Below are positions 24,094-38,199 of a stretch of 64,000 nt of DNA, piece after piece (the first letter of the stretch is position 1; each line of letters opens with the position of its first letter). This DNA is from Diorhabda sublineata (lineage: Eukaryota; Arthropoda; Insecta; Coleoptera; Chrysomelidae), in NCBI RefSeq assembly GCF_026230105.1, contig NC_079476.1, forward strand, positions 7,206,709 through 7,270,708, read 5' to 3'. The position numbers and the translations under genes are program-made. The notes below the pieces were generated by a model. It saw only the letters and a program-made list of their open reading frames with translations, was not told where the DNA came from and ran no database searches.

Positions 24094-24989
24094 ATTATAC
24101 AGGGTGTAATATACAAATTTTCAATGCATTATGGAAATATTTGAAAAATCAAATGAGCTGTATAATTAATAAGAGGATTTGACACTTTTTAGTAGTCGCA
24201 TGATATTCTCCCTAAGTCACCATGTATAAGTATTTTCTTTATTCAATATTATTGTTGTTAACCTTATCACTGTTTTGAATCATATATCCTTTTGAATGAT
24301 TTTGAACTTTTTGTTCCGTTTTCTACTACATAGTAAAATTATTATACAAAACACAACAAAAAGACTGTCACATACATTGTCTTCAAATCGTTCAAAAGAT
24401 CATCAATAAATATATAATAGCGTGAGTGCAAACCAGTAACAGTAACCTAGTTATATAGTCTTATACTATAATATATTTATGTTTTAAACGGCTGGAATTG
24501 CTAAATCAATCATTTTACTTCCGATTTAATGCCACAAAGGCACAACATTGTGATATACCGGATTTTCATCAGTTTTTCTTCGATATTCAAGCAGTTTACA
24601 ACGGAGACATAAATATTAAGATATATTCAACGTGAACTGTCATTTACGAATATTTTAATCAATCAAGTTTGCCGGTACGATTGAAGTGGGAATGCGGTTG
24701 ACAAAGGGCAATATCTAAAGCCGCTCGTGGCATCTCCGTTGTTATTACAAAGGGTGTAATTTTCTGTGAGACGGGTTAGTATTTATATCTTTAATATCAA
24801 ACAGTTTTAGTAAAGGGTGAGTTCAAAATTTTTTATACAAATACACTCGTTAGTAAAAAAATCGACTTAAATCGCACGCTCGCGGTTTAAAATTTCTAGA
24901 AAAAAAACTGTATCTTCCACGTTTTTCTGATTTTAGCATCTCAAAGCCATTAGTCTTAGCTTTGTGATAAGTGATCTATATTTTATTCA
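24094..24989. other. Repeat-derived spacer
   Basis: Begins with ATACAGGGTGTAATATAC (24097). Around 24175 it shares GACACTTTTTAGTAGTCGCA with the arms of the element at 27442-30035. Otherwise unassigned. Confidence 0.4.
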
Positions 24990-25500
24990 GCTATTTTTGC
25001 TTTGGTAGAGAAAAAATATCAAACGATTAGGAGGGTTATAATTAACCGTAAAGAAAATACAAGCTAAAATTCGTCCAATCGCTTTTTCATGGATCGAATA
25101 AGTTTCCTTACTTGATCTTTTTCGATGTTATCCCGCACCGTTTTGAGGTCCAATTTCGAGGTTGGTGCTGTTCGTTCCATAAATTCTCGAGTCTGTGCTC
25201 GCTAATCCATAGCAGCAATTTTTACATACTGCCGTACGGAGTCTGCAGTATGTGGTACGGCATTGTAGTACATAAGGATAAAGTTTTCGACGTTCGAACG
25301 ACACAATCGCCATAAAATTTCTTCTATGGTTCACTGTTAATCCCCCTGCTCTACCGCCAGTTACAATAAGAGCCAACTCGGTTTTGGCTTCAATTGAAAT
25401 GCCCGCCCAAACCATCCAGGAACCTCCTGCAAAAGCAATACTGCACGAATATTTCTCCAGGTCTTCTGTAGACTCCTCATCTTCAATCACTACCATCCAG
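24990..25500 (-). pseudogene. Tc1-like transposase relic
   Basis: Minus strand reads SIAFAGGSWMVWAGISIEAK and TELALIVTGG, the hallmark G-G-x-x-M-V-W-G-G-I-S segment of Tc1 transposases. A shifted frame follows with CRTTYCRLR and then ENLWNEQHQPRNW, which matches the D-N-A-x-x-H-T to N-P-I-E-H-x-W-D-x-L region out of frame. Catalytic residues are lost. Confidence 0.75.
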
Positions 25501-25559
25501 GTACACTCTGTTTATCTCTGAGGAGAAAACAGAGCTCCACAGTGCCTGACCTTTTTAGC

Positions 25560-27441
25560 TCAAGGTTAGCTTTAAGATTTTTTTAAATAATACAATTTCG
25601 TGTTCAGTTTTTTTTGCCAGTGACTTGCTATTGGAGGGGTGTGTCACCTGAATCGATTTTTTGCTCATGAGTGTATATTTAGGTTGGGTGTTTTTTTTGT
25701 CGTTGCAAACTTCTAGGGAACTGATAAAAAGCATCTTTTTGAACTTTTTAGGTAAAGTTATTTCCGTAGTTTATGGATTTCAAATTTATAATATAAAAAT
25801 ATAATTTTTGCAAAACAACGTTTATTATTTCGTATTATCATAAAAATTAAACATGGTAGCTATACATATTTATATTTTGGGTGATTCTAGATTTTGATTA
25901 TATGTATGGGGTTATAAAATTCAAAAAATTTATGTAATTTAATTGAACATAGATGGTAGTTTCCTAATCTAAAATCCTCCAATAACGCTTACATCAGTTT
26001 AAATGAATATGATGAAAAATGGTTAATGTAGCTATTTATAAAGAAGAATTGTTAAAAGTAACTTTTTATTCGGTGAATGTCTTATTGTGATAATAGAATA
26101 TATAAAAGGATTGTGATAAAATCACAATTTCGCGTTTATTTTTAGTTAATTATTATTTTACTTTTTAATTATAAGTACTATCGCACTTATTCCAAACTAA
26201 TCATGATACTGAATCACCAACACAACAAACAATATTGCTAATTATATATTAAACTTTCGAAAATTCGTTTTTAAAAACATTATTTATACAAAAATACAAA
26301 ATTTACAATTTTAAAGAGAACGAACGATTGAATTAACTAACATTCATTGAATGGACAAAATTCATTGAAGGTGTTTACAACAATCCTATTTTTATATTAA
26401 AATAAATGCTTACAAAATATAATTTTTTTGCGCATTAATTTTTAGAATTTTCTATATTTTTCTGTGTAACTTGCTCACGGTTTTTATGAGGTAATCTTGT
26501 TGGTGTGTAATATTCATCTCCCATAATAAAATTAGTGTGCAATTATTACCGAAAAATCGACTCAGCAGTATGATATGGCTTATTCTAAGTTGTTCAAGTA
26601 GTGCAGAATGGAAAACCAAATCAAATAAAAAATGAAATGAAAAATCAACTTTATTAGTGAGCTGGTTGAAAATACGTTTGATGTAAACAGATATTTCAAA
26701 GTATTAGCATTTTGAAAGTGGCACAATGAAGATTATAGTTCCAAAATAATATTTGTGGATAATATGGAGTTCGCCGACGTGAAGGGTGGTGTAATTTATT
26801 ACTAGATGATATTAAATTAATAGATAAATCACAGGTCACTTTTTTAAACGGTACTTCACTTATTTGCTGGCAGACTTAGAAGCAAATATACTGGGAATAA
26901 AAAACGAACCAAAGACGAAGTCTAGATTAGTTGAGGGTTATAACAATATATTTATATTTCACATTATGATAATTGCTGACTAAAAGCTACATCAATCCAT
27001 GCATTTCATTTTATTTTATGAACTAACTGCTAATGCTGAAAAAATGATCAACTAGGGTTGCTCAAAATCTACTAAATCGCAATTGTTTTAATTGTACTAT
27101 TCGGCCTAATTTTCATAAACTATAAGACTTAAAATAACATTGTTTATAATTTAATTTGGAAGTCTCATTAAATTTAATGATTGTATCTCGTTTACTGCTC
27201 TTTAAATGAAACAAGTATTATTGACATGAGTATTAAAATGTTTTAAACACGTTACTTTGTGAACGTTATGTCTTAATGCTTTTGACAGTAATAAAAAGTT
27301 TCCGATTTAGTACCTTTTTAATCTAGTATGGACATGCAGATTTCCAACTATTTGTCAATTTGTAATTAGAACTGTTATTGCTCCGTTTTTGTATTGTGTT
27401 GTTCATAGTATCCTTAGTAATTTATTGGCAGATACATCTTA
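25560..27441. other. AT-rich spacer, no feature identified
   Basis: No coding or structural signal recognised. Confidence 0.4.
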
Positions 27442-30035
27442 TACAGGGTGAGTCATGTGGAATTTACTTCTACCATATATAGAGTACCTCTAGTTCATTT
27501 AATCAGGAGAAAAAATGTGTACGATTATAGAATTGTGTTTGCCGCTACATATTTTTATGAAAATTTGGAATTAGGTTTAATTTACTCTGTAGATCATTTT
27601 TAAAAGGTTTTAGATTGTTTAAACTTATTTAATATATTTTAGTATCACAGTAAAGTATATTACGGAGTGATTATCTTTAATATTCATATTCATGGAAAAT
27701 TCATTACTTTTTGTATCATTTTTTTTAAATTTATTTTTGTTATAAATTTGTTAATTTTCATTCAAATGATATGAAATCAACTTCTTTAAATTTTTTTACT
27801 TTCCTTCTAAAATGTTCAATACATTTTTTTATAATATTTAATATTTGATATTTGAAATCGTAAATAGTTATTTTTACAGTTCAGGAATAAAATTATCATT
27901 AAAATTTAGGTTAAATATATTTCTTTTGTGACAGGCTCCAGCTTTATTTGTCACATTTTTTTATAAGTTGTACATTTTCAAAGTTATTTTCAAAAAACCG
28001 TCCAAAATGCCCATTTTTACACGAAATTTGAATATTTTCAACTACACATAACTTGAATTACTTTTTTTCACCATTTTAGCAATTATTTTCAAGATTATAT
28101 TTTCCACCATATAGAAGAGGTGGCTTCAACCCTATAGACAATACCAGGAGTAAGCATATTCTAAAAATGGATTCTTACATTGTTTTTGACTTAATGCCCT
28201 AAACGTTGATATCAATTGTTTGCGAAACGAAAAATCTTTAGAAACACTCCTGATTGACCGGACTACTCAGGAAGGAAATCATGTGGCTACTAAAAAGTGT
28301 CAACTTTCCTTCTTTATTAATTTACAGGGTGCTTTGTGAAATTGACGTTAAGTTTTAATTGGTTATATTTTTTATACAATTCATATGTTTTTTTTAATTT
28401 TTACTTTATCAAGCTTTCAACTGGTATTAGCTAAGAAATTCAAGTACTAACTTTGAAAAATATAATTAAGGGATTCGTATTGAATATTTCACCATTTCTA
28501 ATAAATTTTTAAATGGAATAAGTGATTTTTAAACATTAATAACCAATGAAAACGACATACAAGACAAAGTTGGTGCATTTTTATTCAATTTATAGTGATC
28601 CATCAAATATAAAACATAGAACATAGAACCATAATTGCGGATTCCATCATTGTTATAAATTTCGAGTATTTTAATTCAAATGATAAATTGTATCCATTTA
28701 TAATAATGACAAACGCCAAATAACAAAAAATAGTAGCTAATAACAATAACTAGCCACAATTTTAAAACAATATTATCTTTGTAAACAATTTTATTCAATC
28801 GGCCTTTAAATATGGTAATCAACGGAATTGAAATCAGAGGATCTTCACAGTGTTGCTTCATTGCTAGTACAAAATGCTGAGAATACATTCCTCGGAAATT
28901 CTGAAAATATATTGTAGAAAGTTCAAATAATCCTTTTAAAGGGCTATTTAAAAAATGAATACCTCCTAATTGGTTATTTATGACATCAATTCACATGTTA
29001 ACCGAAATCCTTAACTGGAAACGACATTCTCATGGGGATTTTCTTATGCCCGATGTTTGTTAATCCATTTACAAAATGCCAATCAATTTCATCTCCAGGA
29101 TATAGTCGCTGAACCATTTGATTGAATGACATTAAGTCCTCAACTTACTTGTCTAGGGCTTATTGGGCTCGTAGTAACAACTTCAATAACGTCATCTTCC
29201 TGTGCTTCATCTGCGTGTCGTTCTGTTCTTCTACTAGAAAAAATGACATTTTCTCGCGAATAGTTAAAAACTGATCCCAAATGCTAGACTACTGGGACGT
29301 CAACGATCAGCGAATCTATTGTGATATTCTCTAGCAACAGATCAATCATTACAGAGCCCATATACAAAAATGTGGCATTTTGAACGAAAGTAACAAAAGC
29401 TATACTAAAGCTAACACAATAGTAGATCTAGATCTAGAAACTGTCAACGCTAATCTTGATTTTTAAACTTTTTAGAGTTACTCGTTATTATTTTGATTTG
29501 GTACTATTGATACAATGTATTATTATTTGGCATAATTTTTTATCATTTACAACCAACACCCGTTAACACATATATCAGGTTTGACTTTTCAATAAATTTT
29601 AATTATTATTTATCGAAACTAATGCCCCAATGCGATTTTGGTCTAAGAATTCAAAATTTGTTTACTGCCTTATTATTCGATGGTTGTTCTATGTTTGATA
29701 AGATTTTATCGTTCACTAAAAATTGATTTCATTCATTCATTGATTATTTATGTAGATTGAAAATCACTTATTGCATTAAAAAATATTAAACAGTGAGAAA
29801 TATTCAATTGGAATCCCTAAATTGATTTCTCCAAAGCCGATCCTGGAATTTTCAAGTTTAGCTAACACCAGTCGAATGCTTGATATTAGTGAACTGCATC
29901 AATTGATGGTCAATTTCATAAATCATAAATTAATAGAGAAGAAAAGTTGACACTTTTTAGTAGCCACACGATTTCCTATTTGAGAGGCTCTACATATGGT
30001 AAAAGTATATAAAATTCCTCATGACTCACCCTGTA
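27442..30035 (-). mobile_element. Inverted-repeat element (2.6 kb) with Tc1-like N-terminal relic
   Basis: TACAGGGTGAGTCATG at 27442 and its exact inverse CATGACTCACCCTGTA ending at 30035 bound the element; similarity continues about 50 bp inward on both sides (TTTACC/GGTAAA, AGAG/CTCT). A second inverted pair lies inside: TGGCTACTAAAAAGTGTCAA at 28269 against the same sequence inverted near 29949. On the minus strand at 29040-29300, EDDVIEVVTTSPISPRQVS and YPGDEIDWHFV-like residues match the helix-turn-helix part of Tc1/mariner transposases. The catalytic part is not visible. Confidence 0.6.
29677..29727. repeat. 47-bp repeat, copy 2
   Basis: Second copy of the sequence at 22866, here inside the 27442-30035 element. 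Confidence 0.7.
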
Positions 30036-33217
<3,182 letters not shown>

Positions 33218-33234
33218 TATATATATATATATAC

Positions 33235-33816
33235 AGACAGACATTCGAAAAACCATCATAATCGTGTTCAGAAGGTCTCAAAACATGGAAAAAATAATGT
33301 GCCCCCTATTTTTCTTCTAGTCATGCCTACCGTAATAGTCTAATTTTTCCTTGAAAAATTCGACTAATAATCAATATTGTACACCATAATTTACTCACGA
33401 AGTAAGGAATGATAGTCATTACCTTCTGCTTATACAGCAAATCATACAAGTGGGAAATTAGCATTCCATGATAGTTATACTCTATACTTTTTCTACGGCT
33501 TTAATAGATAAAAGTGAAATGATGTAACAAATAAAATGAACTTCCAATTTAATAACACTGAAAATTTCTATTTAGGTACAATAATACAATTACACATTGA
33601 ATAACAAAGAAACGGTATTTTTATTCTTTTTAGAAGGTTTGAAACAAATATTTGATGAAACGCAATTTTAAATAAATAGAGCTGTCATTGCTTGAAATTT
33701 GACAGATATAGCAATTTTATATTATAACCGTATAAAAATACTTTGTTTCATTATTTCAATAAGGTATCTTTTCAAAAATAAATGAATGAATGATACGTGC
33801 AATATAAAGCCCCCCC
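33235..33816. other. Spacer, no feature identified
   Basis: AT-rich, no motif recognised. Confidence 0.4.
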
Positions 33817-34138
33817 TACACTACTGGTAAACACGACAATCTTAACCGAAGAGTTAAAATTGTGCGTACAAAATTGCTAGCTTATGGGCCAATCACAGCG
33901 ATGTTAACCCACGTTCTTCATCTCCGACATGACCTGAGATTTTATCCGTATAGGCTAAGTGTTCGTGCAGATCTGCTAGTGTATGTGGTATTCATTCAAA
34001 TTCGTCGTGAAAAAACATAGTCGTCCTGCAAAATGGCCGATACAAGAATGTGAAATAAAGATTTTACTATTGAATTTTTGGAGTTATATAAATCGTTGCC
34101 AAGTTTATGGAAAATAGAATCTTCAGAATATTCCGACA

Positions 34139-34856
34139 GTGGTCGTCCATAAATCTATGTGGCTGTGAGGAGGGGGTTGCATACAAACATCCTGGTCGAT
34201 CACATGAGAGAGGGGGCGGATTAGTTAATTAATCTTGTGATATTTCATATTATTATATTTTCAATATTTTTATTCAAATAGAAGAATTTCACAGCGTTGC
34301 GGAATCAGATCTCTGTCTACTAAAAAATAAATACTGAAAATTTTACTGCATTACTTCTAAGTTCTAGGATGCAAATTTCTTGGTTAAATGAAGTTCCTAC
34401 ACGTTTTTTACGAGCGCCTATACCAATTGATTAGAGCAAAGAAGGTTTAAAAGTACCAAACCAGCAAGAGCACGATGGTAAATCGTTTGCAGAATTTTTA
34501 TTAATGAAGCCTTTACATGGAATGTTGGCAAAATTTCGTAATGCCATATGACTACTATTGTCCAACAGTAAAGTTAGAAGTTACAGAGAGAACATGTAGA
34601 TACTGTGGAATTTACTTTTGTTCTAAAAAAGCGGTTAAGGTACATCAGCGCATTGATATTGTGTTAAAATCAACTCAAAGTGATACTCCAACTATTGACA
34701 CAGAAAATAATGATATAGAATGTTACCTTGAAAAAAATATCACTCGCTACTCAAGGGGGGAGGGGGTTGACGCAAAAAATCCTGCTCAATCACGTGAGGG
34801 GGTAGGAGGTTCAAAAATGCTTCAAAATCCATCACGAGATTGATGGACGGCCCCAC
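34139..34856 (+). mobile_element. Nested small element with CGTCCAT inverted ends
   Basis: Left end GTGGTCGTCCATAAATCT (34139) and right end AGATTGATGGACGGCCCCAC (34837-34856) are imperfect inverses. Just inside, a G-rich segment (AGGGGGTTG...TCACATGAGAG/TCACGTGAGGG) occurs in the same orientation at both ends. The interior carries the zinc-finger ORF fragment below. Confidence 0.6.
34375..34843 (+). pseudogene. C2H2 zinc-finger ORF fragment (transposon-associated)
   Basis: An open stretch at 34517-34843 encodes one C2H2 finger, CRYCGIYFCSKKAVKVHQRI, lacking the second histidine at normal spacing. Upstream in other frames NEVPTRFLRAPIPID and EGLKVPNQQEHDGKSFAEFL form a segment I associate with uncharacterised insect transposon-linked proteins. 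The ORF runs out through the element's own G-rich end, so its C-terminus is not natural. Function unknown. Confidence 0.45.
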
Positions 34857-35332
34857 AGAATAAAAAAAAGCGTATGAAATTATGATCAATAAGTTGCGAG
34901 AAATAGATCTAGAAGCTTCTAAAAATGATGTTAAGAAAAATATTTAATCACTAAGGGGGTCTCTTAGAAAATTCGTAATATCGTGACGTTGCCGTAAAAC
35001 GTTCATGACAGGATATTCTAAATAAGTATCTTTATCCATTCTTAAATAATTACACCAGTCACTTTTGTCCAGTTTGAACTTTTTTAATAGATTAACATGG
35101 GAAAATTCGTTTTTTTTTTAATAACGAATGTTTTGCCCATTTCGAACGTTTTCTACGTGATTTCTTTTTTAAAGCAAAAACCAACGCCACTGCAATTATG
35201 TCCTTGCGGTTCATCGTGATACACACAACTGTAACGTTCTTTTCCGACAGTGTGTAGTGTGTTTAAAAGCGGCAATTTTGCACATACAATTTTAACAGAG
35301 TGGTTAAGATTGTCGTGTTTACCCGTTGTGTA

Positions 35333-36239
35333 TGTGTAACAAACAAAAAGATAAATGCATATGACCATCATGTTTCATTTTGATGTTAATAATAAAGGTT
35401 CTGTAGCTATTTTGCAAAAAAATTACAAAAAAATTGATAACCCCGTCATCCATTAAACGCAAAGTATGCCTACATCGATTCAAAATTATGTCTTTTATTA
35501 ACTCTTGAAAGATTGTATCGACTAACTAAACCCTGTATATTGTAGTAAAAGTTGCAATTAACTATTGGGCCAAAAACTGTCCAGATTTGCTAAAATTTAG
35601 AAAAAAGACCATTTAAAATATGTCTATCTAATTATCTCTATTTTTATTATTGTCATTATCATTATAATTATTATTATGTTTTATCTTCACCTCTTGGGAA
35701 AAAATTTTCACTTTATTTTGCGATATGATGTCAGACGATTTTTGTATCATAAGTTGTGTATGTAGTTTGTTTCGAGGGCTTTCCAGCTATGGTTCATATT
35801 GATGTTATTTGTAAGTTGTGATCTACTTGTGATATGTGAGTTGGTATATTTGTAGTACTTCCTTCCTCAAGATTTTGATCAAACGCTTTTTTACTTTTGT
35901 TTAGCTAAATGTTCTGCGTTCTTCTGTCGATTGCTTCTTGGTCGTTTTGTGGAAGCTAACAGCTTTTGTTTTTGTGTGTCTACGAGATCCATTGATGATT
36001 CTTGGTTATTTTCAGTGATCTTGTAGATATGCTATTCGATATATTTTCTTATTCAATTATTCCTGCGATTTTACTTCTTGTGATTTTTATATTATTTTCC
36101 TATTTTTTCTGCTATTTGAGTTTGGTTTTCTTATATACTGTAGAGACATTTCTAGAAAGTGTGTATTGACCACAAAGTTATCAGTTTATTATTAGGTTTT
36201 CAAGTGGGTTTGCCAAATACTTTTGTTGCTTTGTATGTG
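35333..36239. other. Spacer, no feature identified
   Basis: T-rich sequence; no coding pattern recognised on either strand. Confidence 0.4.
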
Positions 36240-36830
36240 GGATAGCATAGCCAGAAAGCAATTTTATGTAAGAAAATTACTTCGGGCAAAATGAACATCA
36301 AATATAAGACGTTGGTATATCCAAAAACATCATTTTATCCCCTTTACCTATTAAATTAGGACTTTGCAAAGACGCTAAAAAAGAATAGTGATGCATAGCG
36401 GAATTTGCAAATAATATTTTCGAATATAAGAGAAGGAAAACTAGAAGAATGAATATTTGTAGGCCCACGGATCTGTGAAGTTATAAAAGATGCTAGTTTG
36501 AAAGTCTCTTATCTATCAATAAAAAAATACACCCAAAAAGGTTGTCGAAGAGTTTTTGCAAGACGAAAAAGTGAACATTATGAAGATGTTGTGGCTGATT
36601 TATTGAAAAATTTTCAACAGATGACAGTAAATATGTTACTGATGATTAATTTCTTGCATTGAAATTTGAATTTTTTCCCTAAAAACTTGAGAAGTATGAG
36701 TGGTGAGCATGGCGAAACGGGGATTAAAATATGCTAGGGGATCACGGTTTGTCAATAATAACAGAAACTGACACAAAAAACGATAAAATGAAGTCCAAAA
36801 TTTGTCATTTTTAATTATTCTGTTATCGTT
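36240..36830 (+). repeat. GERFHQ-family repeat, copy 3
   Basis: Related to 14913 and 15530: ATTTGCAAATAATATTTTCG, AAGTCTCTTATCTATCAAT, then GTGGCTGATTTATTG. Further on, broken frames give SGEHGETGIKI, GDHGLSIITETDTKN and KMKSKICHF, the decayed form of the family's G-E-x-x-H-x-D-I ... Y-C-W-x-x-I-R-E segment. Confidence 0.55.
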
Positions 36831-36871
36831 CATTCTTATTTAACCAATTAAAAAATTACTTTTCTATTACC

Positions 36872-36970
36872 GTGCGTAAAGTATGTACTATAAACACACT
36901 TTCGTGTGCGTAAAACTTTACTTTAGGCACTAGTGCGTAAAGAGACATACGTTAAGTGGTTGTGCGTAAA
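36872..36970 (+). repeat. Four spaced GTGCGTAAA motifs
   Basis: Exact copies begin at 36872, 36906, 36933 and 36962 (spacing 34, 27 and 29). Lies directly before the tRNA-like segment, so it may be the head of the same element. Confidence 0.7.
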
Positions 36971-36985
36971 AAAGCGTATTATTAA

Positions 36986-37060
36986 GGTCTCCGCAATGTA
37001 GTAGCTAGAGTACGAGGCTCATACGCGGTAGATCCCAGGTTCAAGTGACGCTGATTTTTC
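36986..37060 (+). repeat. tRNA-like segment, probably the head of a SINE
   Basis: AGGTCTCCGCAATGTAGTAG, CTAGAGTACGAGGCTCATAC, then GATCCCAGGTTCAAGTGACG resemble a tRNA gene with an A-box-like TAGTAGCTAGAG, an anticodon-arm-like GAGGCTCATAC and a B-box-like GGTTCAAGTGA (37038-37048, consensus GGTTCRANYCC). The acceptor and T stems do not close, so it is not a functional tRNA. Confidence 0.5.
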
Positions 37061-37328
37061 TACTTATGTAGTAGATAATAATTATTTTTATACATGCCGA
37101 AAAGAGGAGTTCAAAAAGTTAATAACACAAATTTGTCTGTTGTTTTGTTAATATTTTCTAGTCTTGAGGTAATTGTACCAGAAAACGGTTTTAATTTCTT
37201 AAAAACAGATACCTCGGATGACATCCAGACTCTTTTTTTATTTGTGAGGTATAATGGGATACCAAAGTTTCATATAATATGATACATCCTCTCCATAGCA
37301 GCTTGACATTTTACGAATTGGGTAAACT

Positions 37329-37420
37329 GTTTACCTTCAGTCTCTGATGACGATAGCTTGATTATCGAAACGCGCGTCAGACAGTATAATTGTGAGTGTT
37401 GGTGTAGTGCTGGTGTAAAG
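37329..37420 (+). repeat. Penelope-type hammerhead-like repeat, copy 3 (best-preserved core)
   Basis: GTTTACCTTCAGTCTCTGATGA then CGATAGCTTGATTATC, GAAACGCGCGTC and AGAC. This is a hammerhead-like order: stem I GTCT/AGAC, core CTGATGA, a hairpin, GAA, a 3-bp stem III (ACG-CG-CGT), and C at the expected cleavage position. No Penelope reverse transcriptase lies beside it. Confidence 0.7.
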
Positions 37421-38190
37421 ACGCTTATGCAAATGGAAGAGGAAGTAGACACTGTATACGGAGACTATGCACCATCATTAGAGACCATCGGATATCATCA
37501 ACGGAAACGTTTCCCAAATCGTGACGGGAAACCTTAGGATTAAGATTAGAAAGAAAAAAGAGGCTATCGGCTATATCAAACGCATTTACCATATACTGAA
37601 TGAAGAGTATTGTACGTACATAAACTCCCCGCGATTTGTGAGATTTTTTGCGTCGATTCATAACTGTAGATGAAGCCTGCATCCACCTCTACAGTCTGAA
37701 TCGAAAAAATACTTAAGATAGTGGATTGCAAAAGGGAAGGCAAGACAACGTGCAATGCGATGCAATGCAAGACGCAATATTTCTTGATCAAAAGCATGCG
37801 CAGATAAAGTTTAGCTGATTGTTTCAAGTAAGATCTCGTACTTGCAGCATTATCGGCTGGATGTCATTTTATAACGTGCAAGTTGCAATTCTAGGGAGAA
37901 ATCTAGTTACTTTTGGCTTAACAGATCAGATGACTTTCGTAAAACTTAGCTTTATTTTCATTGTTTAGCTAGGCACAAAATATTAAATGAAATTTGAGAT
38001 TAGGATTTTGATTAATACTCTCTTCTGTCTATCACATTCCAAAAGCAAAGTGGCAGAAGTTATAATTAATGCTAGTGATGCACTGGCCACTTTCTTCTTG
38101 TTTACTTTACCTTGTTCTGTTATTTTCATTTTTAAATTACACATAAACATTAAATCTTCTTCTTCTATCTTTTCTATGGGCAATTCTGCC
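37421..38190. other. Repeat-derived spacer
   Basis: Holds copy 2 of the non-coding repeat of 16123 at 37747-37925. The overlapping short minus-strand frames do not resemble known proteins. Confidence 0.45.
37747..37925. repeat. Short non-coding interspersed repeat (copy 2)
   Basis: Shares AATGCAA, GCAAT, TTTCTTGATCAAAAGCA, GATCTCG-ACTTGCA and TTTTGGCTTAACA with 16123-16290, in the same order and orientation. Confidence 0.7.
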
Positions 38191-38199
38191 TGTTTCTTT

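Larger units (their letters stand above)
33817..35332. mobile_element. 1.5-kb DNA element with 61-bp inverted repeats
   Basis: TACACTACTGGTAAACACGA plus CAATCTTAACC at 33817 is answered at the right end (35302-35332) by its inverse GGTTAAGATTGTCGTGTTTA plus CCCGTTGTGTA. Similarity continues inward to CAAAATTGC/GCAATTTTG (33869-33877 and 35272-35280), giving equal 61-bp arms with a few mismatches. Contains the smaller nested structure at 34139-34856. No transposase of its own is recognised. Confidence 0.8.

Noticed and set aside
36986..37060. Functional tRNA gene
   Set aside because: The acceptor and T stems do not pair and the B box is imperfect; a tRNA-derived SINE is more likely.
37094..37282. 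62-codon plus ORF starting MPKRGVQK
   Set aside because: No motif beyond a basic start, and it lies between a SINE-like segment and a terminal repeat.
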